Shown here piece after piece: positions 1-9,376 of a stretch of 64,000 nucleotides of DNA; the stretch's first letter is position 1, and every line of letters begins with the position of its first letter. The DNA is from Prevotella sp. oral taxon 299 str. F0039 (GTDB lineage: Bacteria; Bacteroidota; Bacteroidia; Bacteroidales; Bacteroidaceae). Position numbers and translations under genes: made by a program. The stretch is taken from assembly GCF_000163055.2 (NCBI RefSeq), contig NC_022111.1:496001-560000 (forward strand), in the 5' to 3' direction. The notes below the pieces were generated by a model. The model made no database searches. It was not told the DNA's origin and worked only from the letters and a program-made list of their open reading frames with translations.

Positions 1-1
1 A

Positions 2-811
2 TGCGATGAATATCAACTGGTAGATAGTCGTGTCCGTGTTTTCCATCAATTAAATGGTGGGGTATCGTCGGCAAGGCAATTAGGAATAGATAATGCGCAT
101 GGAAAATATAGTATTCATGCTGATCCCGACGATTGGGTTGAACCTAATATGTTAGCAGATTTATACCAGAAGGCTGTTTTAGAGAATGCAGATATGGTGA
201 TATGCGACTTTTATAGAGATATAGAAAATAAGTGCGGGTATTGCAAACAAGAACCAAGCAGTATGGATTATGAGGTAATACTTAAAGAAATGTTCACACG
301 GTTGAATGGTTCTATGTGTAATAAGCTCATTAGGCATGAGCTATATTCGCAATACTCCATTTCTTTTCCACACGAAATAACATATGGTGAAGATCTTTTT
401 GTGGTTTCATCGTTACTCTTAACCCCCATAAAGGTATCTTATGTGCCACAAGCCTATTATCATTATGTTTATGATAAGTCGAATAATTCTCTTTCTTTAC
501 GTTATAATGAAAATATTTTTAAACAAGATTTGCATGTTAGAAAAACTTTTGATGATTTATTAAAAAATAATACTTCTGCGCAAGTATTGGCATGTAAAAG
601 ATGGGCAATGTTTATGGGATATAGAGCATTTTTAGGTGGAGAAAGATTTATTACTTCTAAGCAATTTAAATATTATTTTTATAAAGACAGGTTTTATATT
701 TTATTCTGTCAAGAACCTTTTCTTCGTAATATATTAGTTTTCTTTGCATGCTTGGGATTTTATCAGCCTATAATAAAAATAGTAAATCGCTTTTTTAGAA
801 AAACAAAATAA
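2..811 (+). CDS. Glycosyltransferase family 2, 5' end outside the window
   Basis: This is the C-terminal part of a GT-A fold glycosyltransferase that would add a sugar to a lipid-linked polysaccharide precursor at the inner face of the membrane. The reading frame is open from base 2, so the start lies upstream. An ATG at 149 is internal, because the GT2 core motifs lie before it: NGGVSSARQLGID, followed by the metal- and nucleotide-binding DPDDW. After the catalytic half comes a GED-type acceptor segment (YGEDLFVVS) and a basic C-terminus. The next gene begins 7 bases downstream, which fits one transcript with the following polysaccharide genes. The sugar transferred cannot be read from the sequence. 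Confidence 0.88.
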   Translation, partial: CDEYQLVDSRVRVFHQLNGGVSSARQLGIDNAHGKYSIHADPDDWVEPNMLADLYQKAVLENADMVICDFYRDIENKCGYCKQEPSSMDYEVILKEMFTRLNGSMCNKLIRHELYSQYSISFPHEITYGEDLFVVSSLLLTPIKVSYVPQAYYHYVYDKSNNSLSLRYNENIFKQDLHVRKTFDDLLKNNTSAQVLACKRWAMFMGYRAFLGGERFITSKQFKYYFYKDRFYILFCQEPFLRNILVFFACLGFYQPIIKIVNRFFRKTK

Positions 812-818
812 AAACAAT

Positions 819-1880
819 ATGGCTTTTCTTTACACACTTTTATTGGTGGTTTTTTATCTTATTGCTATAACAAAAACACAGTTAAGTATTTCTAAGCAAA
901 AGAAAATGTTGTTTTTTACATTATCTTTCTTGGTATTATGTATTACATTAAGAGAAGGATGGCCTGATGAAGGAATATATATATTAGCATTTGAAAGGGC
1001 CCCAAACTTATTTGATATAACTTTTAATGAGAAGCCTTTTGGTTATGCAGAAAAGGGTTATTTTTATTTAGCATCGTTTGTTAAGTTTGTATATAATGAC
1101 TCTCGTTTCTATTTATTTAGTATGGGAGCTCTTTCTATGTATCTTCTTTACAAATCGTTAACTAAATATTGTCTTCTACCTTTGCTAGGGTTGTGCGATT
1201 ACATTGCTCGATTTTTGTTAAATAGAGACTTTACACAAATGCGTTCGTCGCTTGCTATATTGCTTATAATATTTGCAATCGACAATATTTACAAACGAAA
1301 ACCACTTAAATATTTTGCAGTTGTATTTCTTGCTTATCAATTTCATACAATGGCTTTGATAGCAGTTCCACTTTATTTCTTATATAAATTACCATTAAAT
1401 AAAAAGATTGTAATAATAAGTATTGCTTCTACTTTTGTATTATCTCAAACCTTTACAGGAGAAATTTCTGGTTATGTAGATTCGTATAGTAAAGATTTAA
1501 GTTATTCAGTATATACTCGTGGAGAATATAAAGAAGCAGCATTAGGACTTGCTAATCCAATGATTTATTTTCAGTTAGCAATTCTTTTGTATTTCACCTT
1601 TAAAGGAAAAGCTATTAAACGGCTAACGCCACATTATAAACTTTTGCAAATGGCTTATTTATATTCTACACTTACACTTATATTGTTTTGTAATTATACG
1701 GCATTAAGTGGTAGAACTTCCACCATGTTTGCAACAGTAGAAATGTTTATACTTCCTTTTATTGGTCAATCTATTTCTAAAAAATATCGTGTTATATATT
1801 ATTTTGTACTTGGCTTTGTATTTATTTACTTCTTTGTAAGCAAGTACCAAGCGGCTATAACAATGATGGAACAGGGATAA
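819..1880 (+). CDS. EpsG/Wzy-like polysaccharide polymerase
   Basis: A 353-residue integral membrane protein with about ten hydrophobic segments spread over its whole length and short charged loops. Its position among glycosyltransferases, its length, and loop motifs such as REGWPDEGIY near residue 48 and NRDFTQMRSSLA near residue 130 match the EpsG family. Members of that family are thought to polymerise oligosaccharide repeat units on the outer face of the inner membrane, like Wzy. The family assignment rests on topology and context, since these polymerases diverge strongly. It starts with ATG 7 bases after the preceding gene. An O-antigen ligase-type protein is the main alternative. Confidence 0.7.
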   Translation: MAFLYTLLLVVFYLIAITKTQLSISKQKKMLFFTLSFLVLCITLREGWPDEGIYILAFERAPNLFDITFNEKPFGYAEKGYFYLASFVKFVYNDSRFYLFSMGALSMYLLYKSLTKYCLLPLLGLCDYIARFLLNRDFTQMRSSLAILLIIFAIDNIYKRKPLKYFAVVFLAYQFHTMALIAVPLYFLYKLPLNKKIVIISIASTFVLSQTFTGEISGYVDSYSKDLSYSVYTRGEYKEAALGLANPMIYFQLAILLYFTFKGKAIKRLTPHYKLLQMAYLYSTLTLILFCNYTALSGRTSTMFATVEMFILPFIGQSISKKYRVIYYFVLGFVFIYFFVSKYQAAITMMEQG

Positions 1881-1907
1881 TAAGAAAATAAACAAAACAA
1901 ACTAGCT

Positions 1908-2984
1908 ATGAATATTATTATTATTACCCCTCGTTTGTCCTATGGAGGAGCAGAACATGTTGCAATAATGTTGGCTAATGAATTTGTAAAAAGAGGACAT
2001 CAGGTGAGTATAATATCGAATCTTAATATAACTTCGTATGTCCTTTTACCTGAAATTAAGACTTATTCTTTATTTAATAAATCGAAGAATAAGCTTATAA
2101 AATGGTTTCAATCATTTATTTCAGTGCGCCAAATAATAAAACAAACGCAACCTCATTGTGTTATTGGTATTATGTGGGCGTGTGCTTTACGAGCACGTAT
2201 TGGTACTTTAGGAACTAATATTCCTGTTATAAATTCTCTACATGATGCTTTTGAACCCATTGAAGGGGAGAGATTTTCTTTAAAAGAATATTTTAGAAAG
2301 TTTTATCTAAATAGGTTATATAAATATACTACGGTATTAACACAAGTAGATAAAAACGTTATAAACAATAGATTTTCAGAAGTATGGGTTTTACCTAATC
2401 CTCTTTCTTTGCAACCTTTAAATGCTTTACCTATAAAGAAAAAGAAGATAATTGCTGCAGGTAGATTAGAAGATTGGTACATAAAAGGATTTGATGTCTT
2501 AATAAAAGCATGGTCTAAAGTTGCTTCTAAATATCCAGAATGGGTATTAGAAATTGCAGGGCAGGGTAGTGAAGAGGAACAAAAGCTTATCAATAAAATG
2601 ATAAAAGATGAACAGATAGAACAACAAGTTCATCTTTTAGGTTTTAGAACTGATATGGAAAAGATATATAAAGATGCTGAAATCTTTGTATTAAGTAGTC
2701 GATATGAAGGTTTTGGACTTGTATTAATAGAAGCAATGAGTCAAGGTTGTGCTTGTGTTTCTACAAATCATAAGGGGCGACAAGCTGAAATTATTACTCA
2801 TAATTATGATGGACTGTTATGCGAAACAAATAGTGTTGAATCTTTAACAATCGCACTTGATAAGATGATTTCTAATCCTTCTCAACGAAAAGCAGTGCAA
2901 CAACAAGCAATACATAGTTCAAAACGTTTCTTACCTTCTGTAATTATACAAAAATGGGAAGAACTATTAAATCATGTTCAATAG
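1908..2984 (+). CDS. Glycosyltransferase family 4 (GT-B fold)
   Basis: A 358-residue cytosolic retaining glycosyltransferase. The N-terminal half opens with the acceptor-domain signature TPRLSYGGAEHVAIMLANEF. The C-terminal nucleotide-sugar domain begins around residue 177 with AAGRLEDWYIKGFDVLIKAW and carries the GT4 EX7E motif in SSRYEGFGLVLIEAMSQG near residue 268. The length is normal for GT4. It lies in the polysaccharide locus 27 bases after the polymerase, and its end overlaps the start of the next glycosyltransferase, which suggests translational coupling. The donor and acceptor sugars are not predictable from the sequence. Confidence 0.9.
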   Translation: MNIIIITPRLSYGGAEHVAIMLANEFVKRGHQVSIISNLNITSYVLLPEIKTYSLFNKSKNKLIKWFQSFISVRQIIKQTQPHCVIGIMWACALRARIGTLGTNIPVINSLHDAFEPIEGERFSLKEYFRKFYLNRLYKYTTVLTQVDKNVINNRFSEVWVLPNPLSLQPLNALPIKKKKIIAAGRLEDWYIKGFDVLIKAWSKVASKYPEWVLEIAGQGSEEEQKLINKMIKDEQIEQQVHLLGFRTDMEKIYKDAEIFVLSSRYEGFGLVLIEAMSQGCACVSTNHKGRQAEIITHNYDGLLCETNSVESLTIALDKMISNPSQRKAVQQQAIHSSKRFLPSVIIQKWEELLNHVQ

Positions 2985-3966
2985 TAAAAAACATAAGAAT
3001 AAAGGTATGGATGAACTTCCTTATATAACTATTTTAAGTCCTGCATATAATAAGGGTGCAACTATAGAACGAACATTTGAGAGTTTAAAGGCACAAACTT
3101 GTTTTAATTTTGAGTGGCTTATTGTGAACGATGGTAGCACAGATAACACTCAAAAGATTGTAGATGAATTTAAAACATCTCTTTTTCCTATTCGTGTTAT
3201 TCATAAAAAAAACGAAGGATTAAATAGAACTTTTAATCTTGGAGTGAGAGAGTCGAAAGGTTATTTAATACTTCGTTTAGATCCAGACGACTATCTTTTG
3301 CCTACTGCTATTGAGCAAGTGATGGCCCATAAACAGGTTCTTGAGAATAATTCACAGCTTTGTGCGGTGTGTTTCTTAACTCAATTTGGTAATAATCGCA
3401 TCGTAGGTTATCATCCATATAGCATACCTACCATTTCAAATTTTATAGATTATAGAATAAAAGATAAGGCATTGGGAGATCGTTTAGAAGTGGTGAAGCG
3501 TTCTGTGCTTATAGAATATCCAATGATAGAAATAGAAAATGAGAAGTTTTGCTTGGAGTCTTTGATGTGGAATAGCATTGCTGAACATTATAATGCGCTT
3601 TATATTCCTACAGCTATTTATGTGCGAGAATATAATGAAGTGAGTATAACCTCAAATCTTACAAATGTTTTACGTAACAACCCTAAGGGAACTATGTTAA
3701 CTTATTCGCATTATATAAATGTATTGAGGAGAAAAAAAAGTGAAGGATATAAGGTGCAAAAGGATATTATCAAAAACTCTATTAACTATTATCGTTTTGC
3801 TTTAAGTACAAAAGAAAAACGTTCTGTGATTATAAGTAAAATTCCTTTATCTTTAACTTTATTATGTTTTATTCCAGGAGTTATGCTTTGTTGTATAGAT
3901 AGTTTATCTCCTAAATTCATAAATAAAGTTCTTAATAAACTGAGAAGAAATGCTTTAAATACTTGA
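2974..3966 (+). CDS. Glycosyltransferase family 2 (GT-A fold)
   Basis: A 330-residue inverting glycosyltransferase. The N-terminal strand ITILSPAYNKGATIERT, the nucleotide-binding VNDGSTDNTQ and the metal-binding LRLDPDDYLLP (about residue 107) are all present. A hydrophobic segment near the C-terminus (about residues 288-310) may be a membrane anchor. The ATG at 2974 overlaps the end of the preceding GT4 gene by 11 bases. A second in-frame ATG at 3007, just before DELPYITILSP, would remove an 11-residue Lys-rich extension and is an equally reasonable start. It acts in surface polysaccharide assembly, judged from its neighbours. Confidence 0.88.
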   Translation: MFNSKKHKNKGMDELPYITILSPAYNKGATIERTFESLKAQTCFNFEWLIVNDGSTDNTQKIVDEFKTSLFPIRVIHKKNEGLNRTFNLGVRESKGYLILRLDPDDYLLPTAIEQVMAHKQVLENNSQLCAVCFLTQFGNNRIVGYHPYSIPTISNFIDYRIKDKALGDRLEVVKRSVLIEYPMIEIENEKFCLESLMWNSIAEHYNALYIPTAIYVREYNEVSITSNLTNVLRNNPKGTMLTYSHYINVLRRKKSEGYKVQKDIIKNSINYYRFALSTKEKRSVIISKIPLSLTLLCFIPGVMLCCIDSLSPKFINKVLNKLRRNALNT

Positions 3967-3976
3967 AATCTGTTTT

Positions 3977-4588
3977 ATGAAATACGACTATATAAACGAG
4001 GTGAATATTCACATGCCTGTAGCAGAGAACTATAAAGATATTTGGACCTTTATACAAAGTGATTATTACAGAATGAAGGGTTCTTTTGCTACTATCATTG
4101 GCGTCTTAACCTTAATTTTTGTAGAGCCAAGTTTTTGGTTCTTATTCTGGTTGCGCATAGCCTCTTATAAAAAGAAAAATATTTTATGGCTCATAGCAAA
4201 ACTAATTCATCGACGTAATATGTTTAAATATGGACTCTTAATTCCGTCTACTACACGTATTGGCTTTGGGTTATATATTGGTCATCCTTTATCTATTGTG
4301 GTTAATCATTCTGCGATCATTGGTAATAACGTAACAATTAGCCACTTTACCACTATTGGAGCTAATCATATACATGCAGCTTATATAGGAGATAACGTGT
4401 ATATGGCGCCCAATGTTTCGCTTATAGAGGATATAACAATAGGCAGTAATTGTACTATTGGGAATGGAAGTGTTGTGACTAAGAGTGTTCCAGCTAATTC
4501 TACAGTAGTAGGAAATCCTGCAAGAGTGATAAAAGAGAATTGTTCTGCGCGTTATACAGGAACGCCATGGTTATTTAGTGTGTTGTAG
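3977..4588 (+). CDS. Serine O-acetyltransferase-like left-handed beta-helix acetyltransferase
   Basis: A 203-residue protein. The N-terminal half is a mostly helical region with a hydrophobic stretch around residues 38-56 (IGVLTLIFVEPSFWFLFWL). The C-terminal half has hexapeptide repeats forming a left-handed beta-helix (from GLYIGHP through IGNNVTISHFTTIGANH and IGDNVYMAPN to IGNGSVVTKSVP), ending in VVGNPARVI. This is the architecture of CysE-like and colanic-acid-type O-acetyltransferases, which use acetyl-CoA. The catalytic His is probably in GHPLSIVVNH. Because it sits between glycosyltransferases, O-acetylation of the polysaccharide is more likely than cysteine synthesis, but the sequence alone does not settle this. 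Confidence 0.85.
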   Translation: MKYDYINEVNIHMPVAENYKDIWTFIQSDYYRMKGSFATIIGVLTLIFVEPSFWFLFWLRIASYKKKNILWLIAKLIHRRNMFKYGLLIPSTTRIGFGLYIGHPLSIVVNHSAIIGNNVTISHFTTIGANHIHAAYIGDNVYMAPNVSLIEDITIGSNCTIGNGSVVTKSVPANSTVVGNPARVIKENCSARYTGTPWLFSVL

Positions 4589-4616
4589 AAAATATTAAAA
4601 AAGTGCTTTTCTGTTT

Positions 4617-5615
4617 ATGATATTTACATTTTCTTTCTTTACTTTATATTTATCTTATTGCTTTAAAAATACAACATTCATACCCCATGAGTTTACTTTG
4701 AATAAAGTAAACATCTTAAAAGCAGTACTACCTTTTATCATTATTATTCATCATTTATCGTTTGAAGTGCCTCAAACTATAATCTCTGATTTCCGTTTTA
4801 CTGGTCCTTATGTTGTTGGTTTATTCTTTTTTATGAGTGGTTATGGCTTAGAGTATCAATATAATCAGCATAAAGTGCAGATTAGAAGATTACCTGATCG
4901 ACTTAAAAAGATATTTATTCCCTTTATTCTTCCAACTATTTTTTATCTCGTTTTAGTATATCATTTTTATAATAAACCATTTCATTATTTAGCTACTGGT
5001 GGTTTTATTGATGCTCAACTCTTACTTCCATACACTTGGTTTATAACAATTTTAGTGGGAATCTATATTTGTTATTATCTCACTCGCAACTTATTTAGGA
5101 ATAATAATTATTTTTTATTATTTCTCTTTATTTTCTTTACCCTCTTTGCCCTTGTTATTCGTAACTCTCATAACAGCCATCTTTACACCAGTAATTATGC
5201 TTTTATAGTAGGAATAGCAATGAAACAGAATGAAAAGAAATGCTTAGAAATAGCTTCTTACAAAAAGATTTATGCGATCTCCTTTATTGTTTTAGGACTT
5301 ATTTCTGTATCTTATATTGAGCAGAAACCTTTATTTAAAGGATTTGGAGTTATTGGAGTGCCTTTTTATGTTGTAGCGTTTATTACTTTATTTACACGAA
5401 TAACGGCGTTAAAGAAAAATAAACTTATTAAGTTCTTTTCGTCTATTAGTTACGAAATGTATTTGTTTCAAGGTGTAACTATCTTGATAATTACAAAAAT
5501 AGGGATAGAGAATATTTATTTATTGATTACAAGTGTGTTGTGTCTTAATATTCTATTATCATTTATTGCATATAAAATAACATCTTCAGCTCTTAGTTTA
5601 TGGAACAAAAAATAG
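4617..5615 (+). CDS. Acyltransferase family 3 membrane protein
   Basis: A 332-residue polytopic membrane protein with about ten hydrophobic segments. The segment LKAVLPFIIIIHHLSFE near residue 37 matches the N-terminal helix of acyltransferase-3 enzymes, whose active-site His lies in this helix. The next helix, GLFFFMSGYGLEYQY, followed by a basic RLPDRLKKIFIPF loop, is also typical of the family. Such enzymes move acetyl or succinyl groups across the inner membrane onto surface sugars. The 3' end overlaps the next glycosyltransferase by 16 bases, so it is part of the same operon. The acyl group is unknown. Confidence 0.82.
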   Translation: MIFTFSFFTLYLSYCFKNTTFIPHEFTLNKVNILKAVLPFIIIIHHLSFEVPQTIISDFRFTGPYVVGLFFFMSGYGLEYQYNQHKVQIRRLPDRLKKIFIPFILPTIFYLVLVYHFYNKPFHYLATGGFIDAQLLLPYTWFITILVGIYICYYLTRNLFRNNNYFLLFLFIFFTLFALVIRNSHNSHLYTSNYAFIVGIAMKQNEKKCLEIASYKKIYAISFIVLGLISVSYIEQKPLFKGFGVIGVPFYVVAFITLFTRITALKKNKLIKFFSSISYEMYLFQGVTILIITKIGIENIYLLITSVLCLNILLSFIAYKITSSALSLWNKK

Positions 5616-6664
5616 CCTATGTTGTGAATCATTTAGGGCAGTCGGGTGTGAATAACGTCGTTTCCGACCTTATAAACCAATTCGTTCAACATGGAAATAA
5701 GTGTGTTTTGTTTTATCTAAAGTCTACCGATAAACCCATGAAATATGCTTGCGAAACACGTCAGATATGTGATGAGGTGTTTCAAGCTGATATTATTCAT
5801 GCTCATGGACTTGCGCCAATGCTATGGGTTTATCGACATAAGAAACAAATAAAAAGCTGTAGTAACCATAAAATAAAGCTTTTAACAACACTACATTGTT
5901 ATTGTTGGGCAGATTTTTTAGATTCCTATTCTCCCTTGAAAGGTATGGCAATGGGCGTTCTCTATTTGTTTTTGGCACGCCAATTTGATAGCATTGTATG
6001 TTTAAGTAAGCACATGATGCATTATTATAGTACATTTCTTCCAAAGAAAAAGCTGCATTATGCTTATAATACACGCGATATTCAGCCTATAGCTCTTACA
6101 GCTTCAGAGTTAGAAACGTTGCAAAAATTTAAGCAAAAGTCTGTTCTTTTGGGTATGAATTGTGTGTTATTAAAGCGAAAGGGAATAGATGTTATGTTGC
6201 AAGCATTGGCTCTTTTGCCTTCTAGATTCAAACTTTTTATAGTAGGAGAAGGTAAAGAATATGAGCGTTTTAAGAAGCAATCAGAACATTTAGAAGTGGC
6301 GAATAGAGTGTTTTTTGCAGGTTCTAAATATCAAGCTCATCGTTATTTGCCACATTATGATATATTTGTAATACCAAGTAGATCAGAGGGATTCTCTTTA
6401 TCTCTACTCGAAGCAATGTTCTATGTTAAGCCCATAGTGTGTTCTCGCTTACCTATTATCACAGAATGTTTCAGCGATAAAGAAATAATAACCTTTGAAA
6501 TGCCATATCATGAGCAGTTAGCTAAGGCCATATTACACGCAGAAAAACATCCCGACATTGGTGTTAATGCTCAATATAAGTTTGAATCAACTTTCTCTCC
6601 AACAGAATTTTACAAAACTTATCAGGCTCTTTATGGGGAAGAAGATAATGAGAGAAATAAATAA
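5600..6664 (+). CDS. Glycosyltransferase family 4 (GT-B fold)
   Basis: A 354-residue retaining glycosyltransferase and the last gene of the polysaccharide operon. The N-terminus VVNHLGQSGVNNVVSDLI is the usual GT4 acceptor-domain opening. DIIHAHGLAPML and the C-terminal domain with GEGKEYERFK and the EX7E motif in PSRSEGFSLSLLEAM are clear. The start overlaps the acyltransferase gene by 16 bases, so translation is probably coupled. A very strong hairpin lies just downstream, between this gene and the convergent ATP synthase operon. Donor sugar unknown. Confidence 0.9.
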   Translation: MEQKIAYVVNHLGQSGVNNVVSDLINQFVQHGNKCVLFYLKSTDKPMKYACETRQICDEVFQADIIHAHGLAPMLWVYRHKKQIKSCSNHKIKLLTTLHCYCWADFLDSYSPLKGMAMGVLYLFLARQFDSIVCLSKHMMHYYSTFLPKKKLHYAYNTRDIQPIALTASELETLQKFKQKSVLLGMNCVLLKRKGIDVMLQALALLPSRFKLFIVGEGKEYERFKKQSEHLEVANRVFFAGSKYQAHRYLPHYDIFVIPSRSEGFSLSLLEAMFYVKPIVCSRLPIITECFSDKEIITFEMPYHEQLAKAILHAEKHPDIGVNAQYKFESTFSPTEFYKTYQALYGEEDNERNK

Positions 6665-6697
6665 GGAAATAAAAATTGATATAAAATTGATATCAGG

Positions 6698-6766
6698 TTA
6701 TTGCTGTCTATAAAAGTTTTTCATTAAACAGATAGATACTAAAAAACTTTTACTAGACAGCAATAA
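6698..6766. terminator. Long hairpin between convergent operons, probably a two-way terminator
   Basis: The arms at 6698-6721 and 6742-6766 pair over about 24 bp with a single one-base bulge and a 20-base loop. The inner end of the stem is T-rich on both strands (AAAGTTTTT type). It sits 33 bases after the last polysaccharide gene and just beyond the stop codon of atpG, so it most likely ends transcription from both sides. The T tract lies inside the stem rather than after it, so this is not a textbook intrinsic terminator. Confidence 0.75.
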
Positions 6767-6768
6767 TT

Positions 6769-7740
6769 CTAATTATTAATAGATCCTCCAACAATATCAA
6801 GCAATTCGTTTGTAATAGCTTGCTGTCTACTCTTGTTATACTGCAAACTTAATCCTCTTAACAACTCATCTGCATTGTCGGTTGCAGTTTGCATTGCCAC
6901 CATTCGGGCAGCATGTTCGCTGGCAACACTATCTAGCAAAGCGGTATAGAACATCAAATTAAGCTGCTTAGGGATAAGAGTTTCTAACACGGTAGACACA
7001 CTTGGCTCAACAATGAAATTGTCGTGATAAAGCACTTTTTCTTTTTTTGAATCTAAGCTGCGCTCTACCTTATGATGCTTTAGATATTCTTGACTCTCTG
7101 CAGTTGCAAGAACCGATTTTAAATCTCTTTCCTCTTTTCTATTCACCTCAGTGGCTAAATCGATAGGAAGGAATGTTCTTTGGGTTAAAACCTGAGATCC
7201 TGCGCTCTCGAAATGATGATAAATAAGTTCTACTTTATCAAACTCTCCATCAATAAACTTCGATGCGATGCTTTGAGAAAGGTGTTGGCAATCTTGTGCA
7301 CTACCTTTATCTATGAGCTGAGAGAATTCTCCCGCACATGTAACATTTAGCTTTTGAGCTTTATCGTATGCCTTTCTTCCTATGGGGTAAACTACAATGT
7401 TTTCTTTAGAAAGATGCGAATAGCTGTCAACAACGGCTTGCATCTTCTTAATGACATTCATATTGAAGCCCCCACATAAAGAGCTGTTAGACGAGAATAC
7501 TACTAAAGCTACTCTTTTAACTGTTGTTCTTTCTTGGCAGAAAGGGCTCGACACGTCGGGAGAAGAAACTAAAAACGATTTTAGAATGTGCTCTAACATA
7601 TTGTCGTAGGGCAACATGTTCTCTATCATTTGCTGAGCATGATGCAACTTAGAAGATGCAACCATTTTCATAGCACTCGTGATCTTACGGGTGTTATTGA
7701 CGCTTGCTATTCTATTCTTAATTTCTTTCAGTGACGCCAT
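6769..7740 (-). CDS. atpG: ATP synthase F1 gamma subunit
   Basis: A 323-residue central-stalk subunit that couples rotation of the c ring to catalysis in the alpha3beta3 head. The N-terminal helix ASLKEIKNRIASVNNTRKIT and the C-terminal helix (SEHAARMVAMQTATDNADEL, then QAITNELLDIVGG) are the two conserved coiled-coil ends of gamma. The protein is longer than the roughly 290 residues of E. coli. The extra length is a charged insert around residues 200-230 (NRKEERDLKSVL and on), which is common in Bacteroidota. It is the last gene of the operon, 3 bases after atpA, and ends at the bidirectional hairpin. Confidence 0.97.
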   Translation of the reverse strand: MASLKEIKNRIASVNNTRKITSAMKMVASSKLHHAQQMIENMLPYDNMLEHILKSFLVSSPDVSSPFCQERTTVKRVALVVFSSNSSLCGGFNMNVIKKMQAVVDSYSHLSKENIVVYPIGRKAYDKAQKLNVTCAGEFSQLIDKGSAQDCQHLSQSIASKFIDGEFDKVELIYHHFESAGSQVLTQRTFLPIDLATEVNRKEERDLKSVLATAESQEYLKHHKVERSLDSKKEKVLYHDNFIVEPSVSTVLETLIPKQLNLMFYTALLDSVASEHAARMVAMQTATDNADELLRGLSLQYNKSRQQAITNELLDIVGGSINN

Positions 7741-7743
7741 AGC

Positions 7744-9330
7744 TTAGTTTTTATATTGTTGAGAGATGTTCGACATTACCTCTTCGATAACTTTTGTAGT
7801 TTCATCTGTCAACTCTCCTGCACCAAGAGATGCTAACATTGCTTGATGATTGTTACGCATCGTTTCGAGGAAGAGATCTTGACTCTCTCTGATTTGCTCA
7901 ACAGGAATATCTTTCATCAATCCTTTTACACCACAATATAATATGGCAATCTGCTCGCCTACAGGCATTGGGCTGTATTGAGGTTGTATAAGTAGCTGAT
8001 TATTCTTACGTCCTCTGTCTAGAGTCATTGCGGTTACGGCATCCATATCACTAGAGAATTTAGAGAAAGCCTCTAACTCACGATATTGAGCCATATCGAT
8101 TTTAAGTGTTCCTGCCACTTTCTTCATACTCTTGATTTGCGCTGATCCACCTACACGAGATACCGAAATACCTACGTTAATAGCTGGTCGGAAACCCTGA
8201 TTAAACAAGTCGCTCTCAAGATATATCTGTCCATCGGTAATTGAAATCACGTTAGTTGGAATGTAAGCTGAAACGTCTCCTGCTTGTGTTTCAATAACAG
8301 GAAGAGCGGTTAGCGATCCACCTCCTTTAACATGTCCCTTCATACACTCAGGAAGGTCGTTCATTTGCTCTGCTACTTCTTGTTGGTCGTTGATACGTGC
8401 AGCACGCTCTAGCAAACGAGAATGTAGGTAGAATACGTCTCCAGGATAAGCTTCACGACCTGAAGGACGACGAAGAATCAAACTCACCTCACGATAAGCA
8501 ACAGCTTGTTTAGATAAATCATCGTACACAACAAGTGCAGAATGGCCTCTATCTCTAAAGTATTCGCCAATTGCAGCACCAGCAAATGGAGCATAATATT
8601 GCATCGCAGCAGAATCTGCAGCAGTAGCTGCCACAACTATTGTGTAGGGCATTGCACCACGCTCTTTAAGGTTTTGCACAAGAGTTGCAACAGTGGAAGC
8701 CTTTTGTCCAATTGCTACATAGATACAATAAACGGGCTTTCCTTGTTCGTAGAAACTCTTTTGATTGAGAATAGTGTCGACAGCTATGGCTGTTTTACCC
8801 GTCTGACGGTCGCCAATAATTAGCTCACGTTGTCCTCTACCGATTGGGATCATTGAGTCGACAGACTTGATTCCAGTTTGAAGAGGTTCTTTAACAGGCT
8901 GACGATAGATAACTCCTGGTGCCTTTCTATCGAGTGGCATTTCGAAAGATTCGGTTAAATCGATATCTCCCTTTCCGTCAATAGCTTCTCCAAGTGGATT
9001 TATAACTCTTCCAAGCATATTGTCGTTTACTCGAATAGATGCAATGTGATGAGTACGTTTTACCGTCTGTCCTTCTTTGATACCCTCGGTAGAACCTAAA
9101 AGAATACATCCTACGTTGTCCTCTTCAAGGTTCATCACAATACCCATCGTTCCGTTTTCGAATTCTAGAAGTTCGCTCGCTTCGGCATTTCTTAAGCCAT
9201 AAACACGTGCAACTCCGTCTCCAACAGTGAGCACTGTACCCACTTCATCAAACTTTGCAGAGTCTTCAAAGTCTTTCAATTGCTGAAGAAGAACTTCAGA
9301 AACTTCACTTGGCTTTATTTTATCTGACAT
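7744..9330 (-). CDS. atpA: ATP synthase F1 alpha subunit
   Basis: A 528-residue regulatory nucleotide-binding subunit of the F1 head. The P-loop GDRQTGKT is at residues 173-180. The family signature near residue 380 ([14 protein letters not shown]) and the DELSEED-equivalent C-terminal helical domain are present. The length is normal for the family. It lies between atpH (46 bases upstream) and atpG (3 bases downstream) in the second half of the operon, separated from the beta subunit gene as is usual in Bacteroidota. The start is the ATG giving [10 protein letters not shown]. Confidence 0.98.
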   Translation of the reverse strand: MSDKIKPSEVSEVLLQQLKDFEDSAKFDEVGTVLTVGDGVARVYGLRNAEASELLEFENGTMGIVMNLEEDNVGCILLGSTEGIKEGQTVKRTHHIASIRVNDNMLGRVINPLGEAIDGKGDIDLTESFEMPLDRKAPGVIYRQPVKEPLQTGIKSVDSMIPIGRGQRELIIGDRQTGKTAIAVDTILNQKSFYEQGKPVYCIYVAIGQKASTVATLVQNLKERGAMPYTIVVAATAADSAAMQYYAPFAGAAIGEYFRDRGHSALVVYDDLSKQAVAYREVSLILRRPSGREAYPGDVFYLHSRLLERAARINDQQEVAEQMNDLPECMKGHVKGGGSLTALPVIETQAGDVSAYIPTNVISITDGQIYLESDLFNQGFRPAINVGISVSRVGGSAQIKSMKKVAGTLKIDMAQYRELEAFSKFSSDMDAVTAMTLDRGRKNNQLLIQPQYSPMPVGEQIAILYCGVKGLMKDIPVEQIRESQDLFLETMRNNHQAMLASLGAGELTDETTKVIEEVMSNISQQYKN

Positions 9331-9376
9331 CTTTTCTTTTTTTATTTATTTACTAGGAATAGACAAAAGTAATCCT

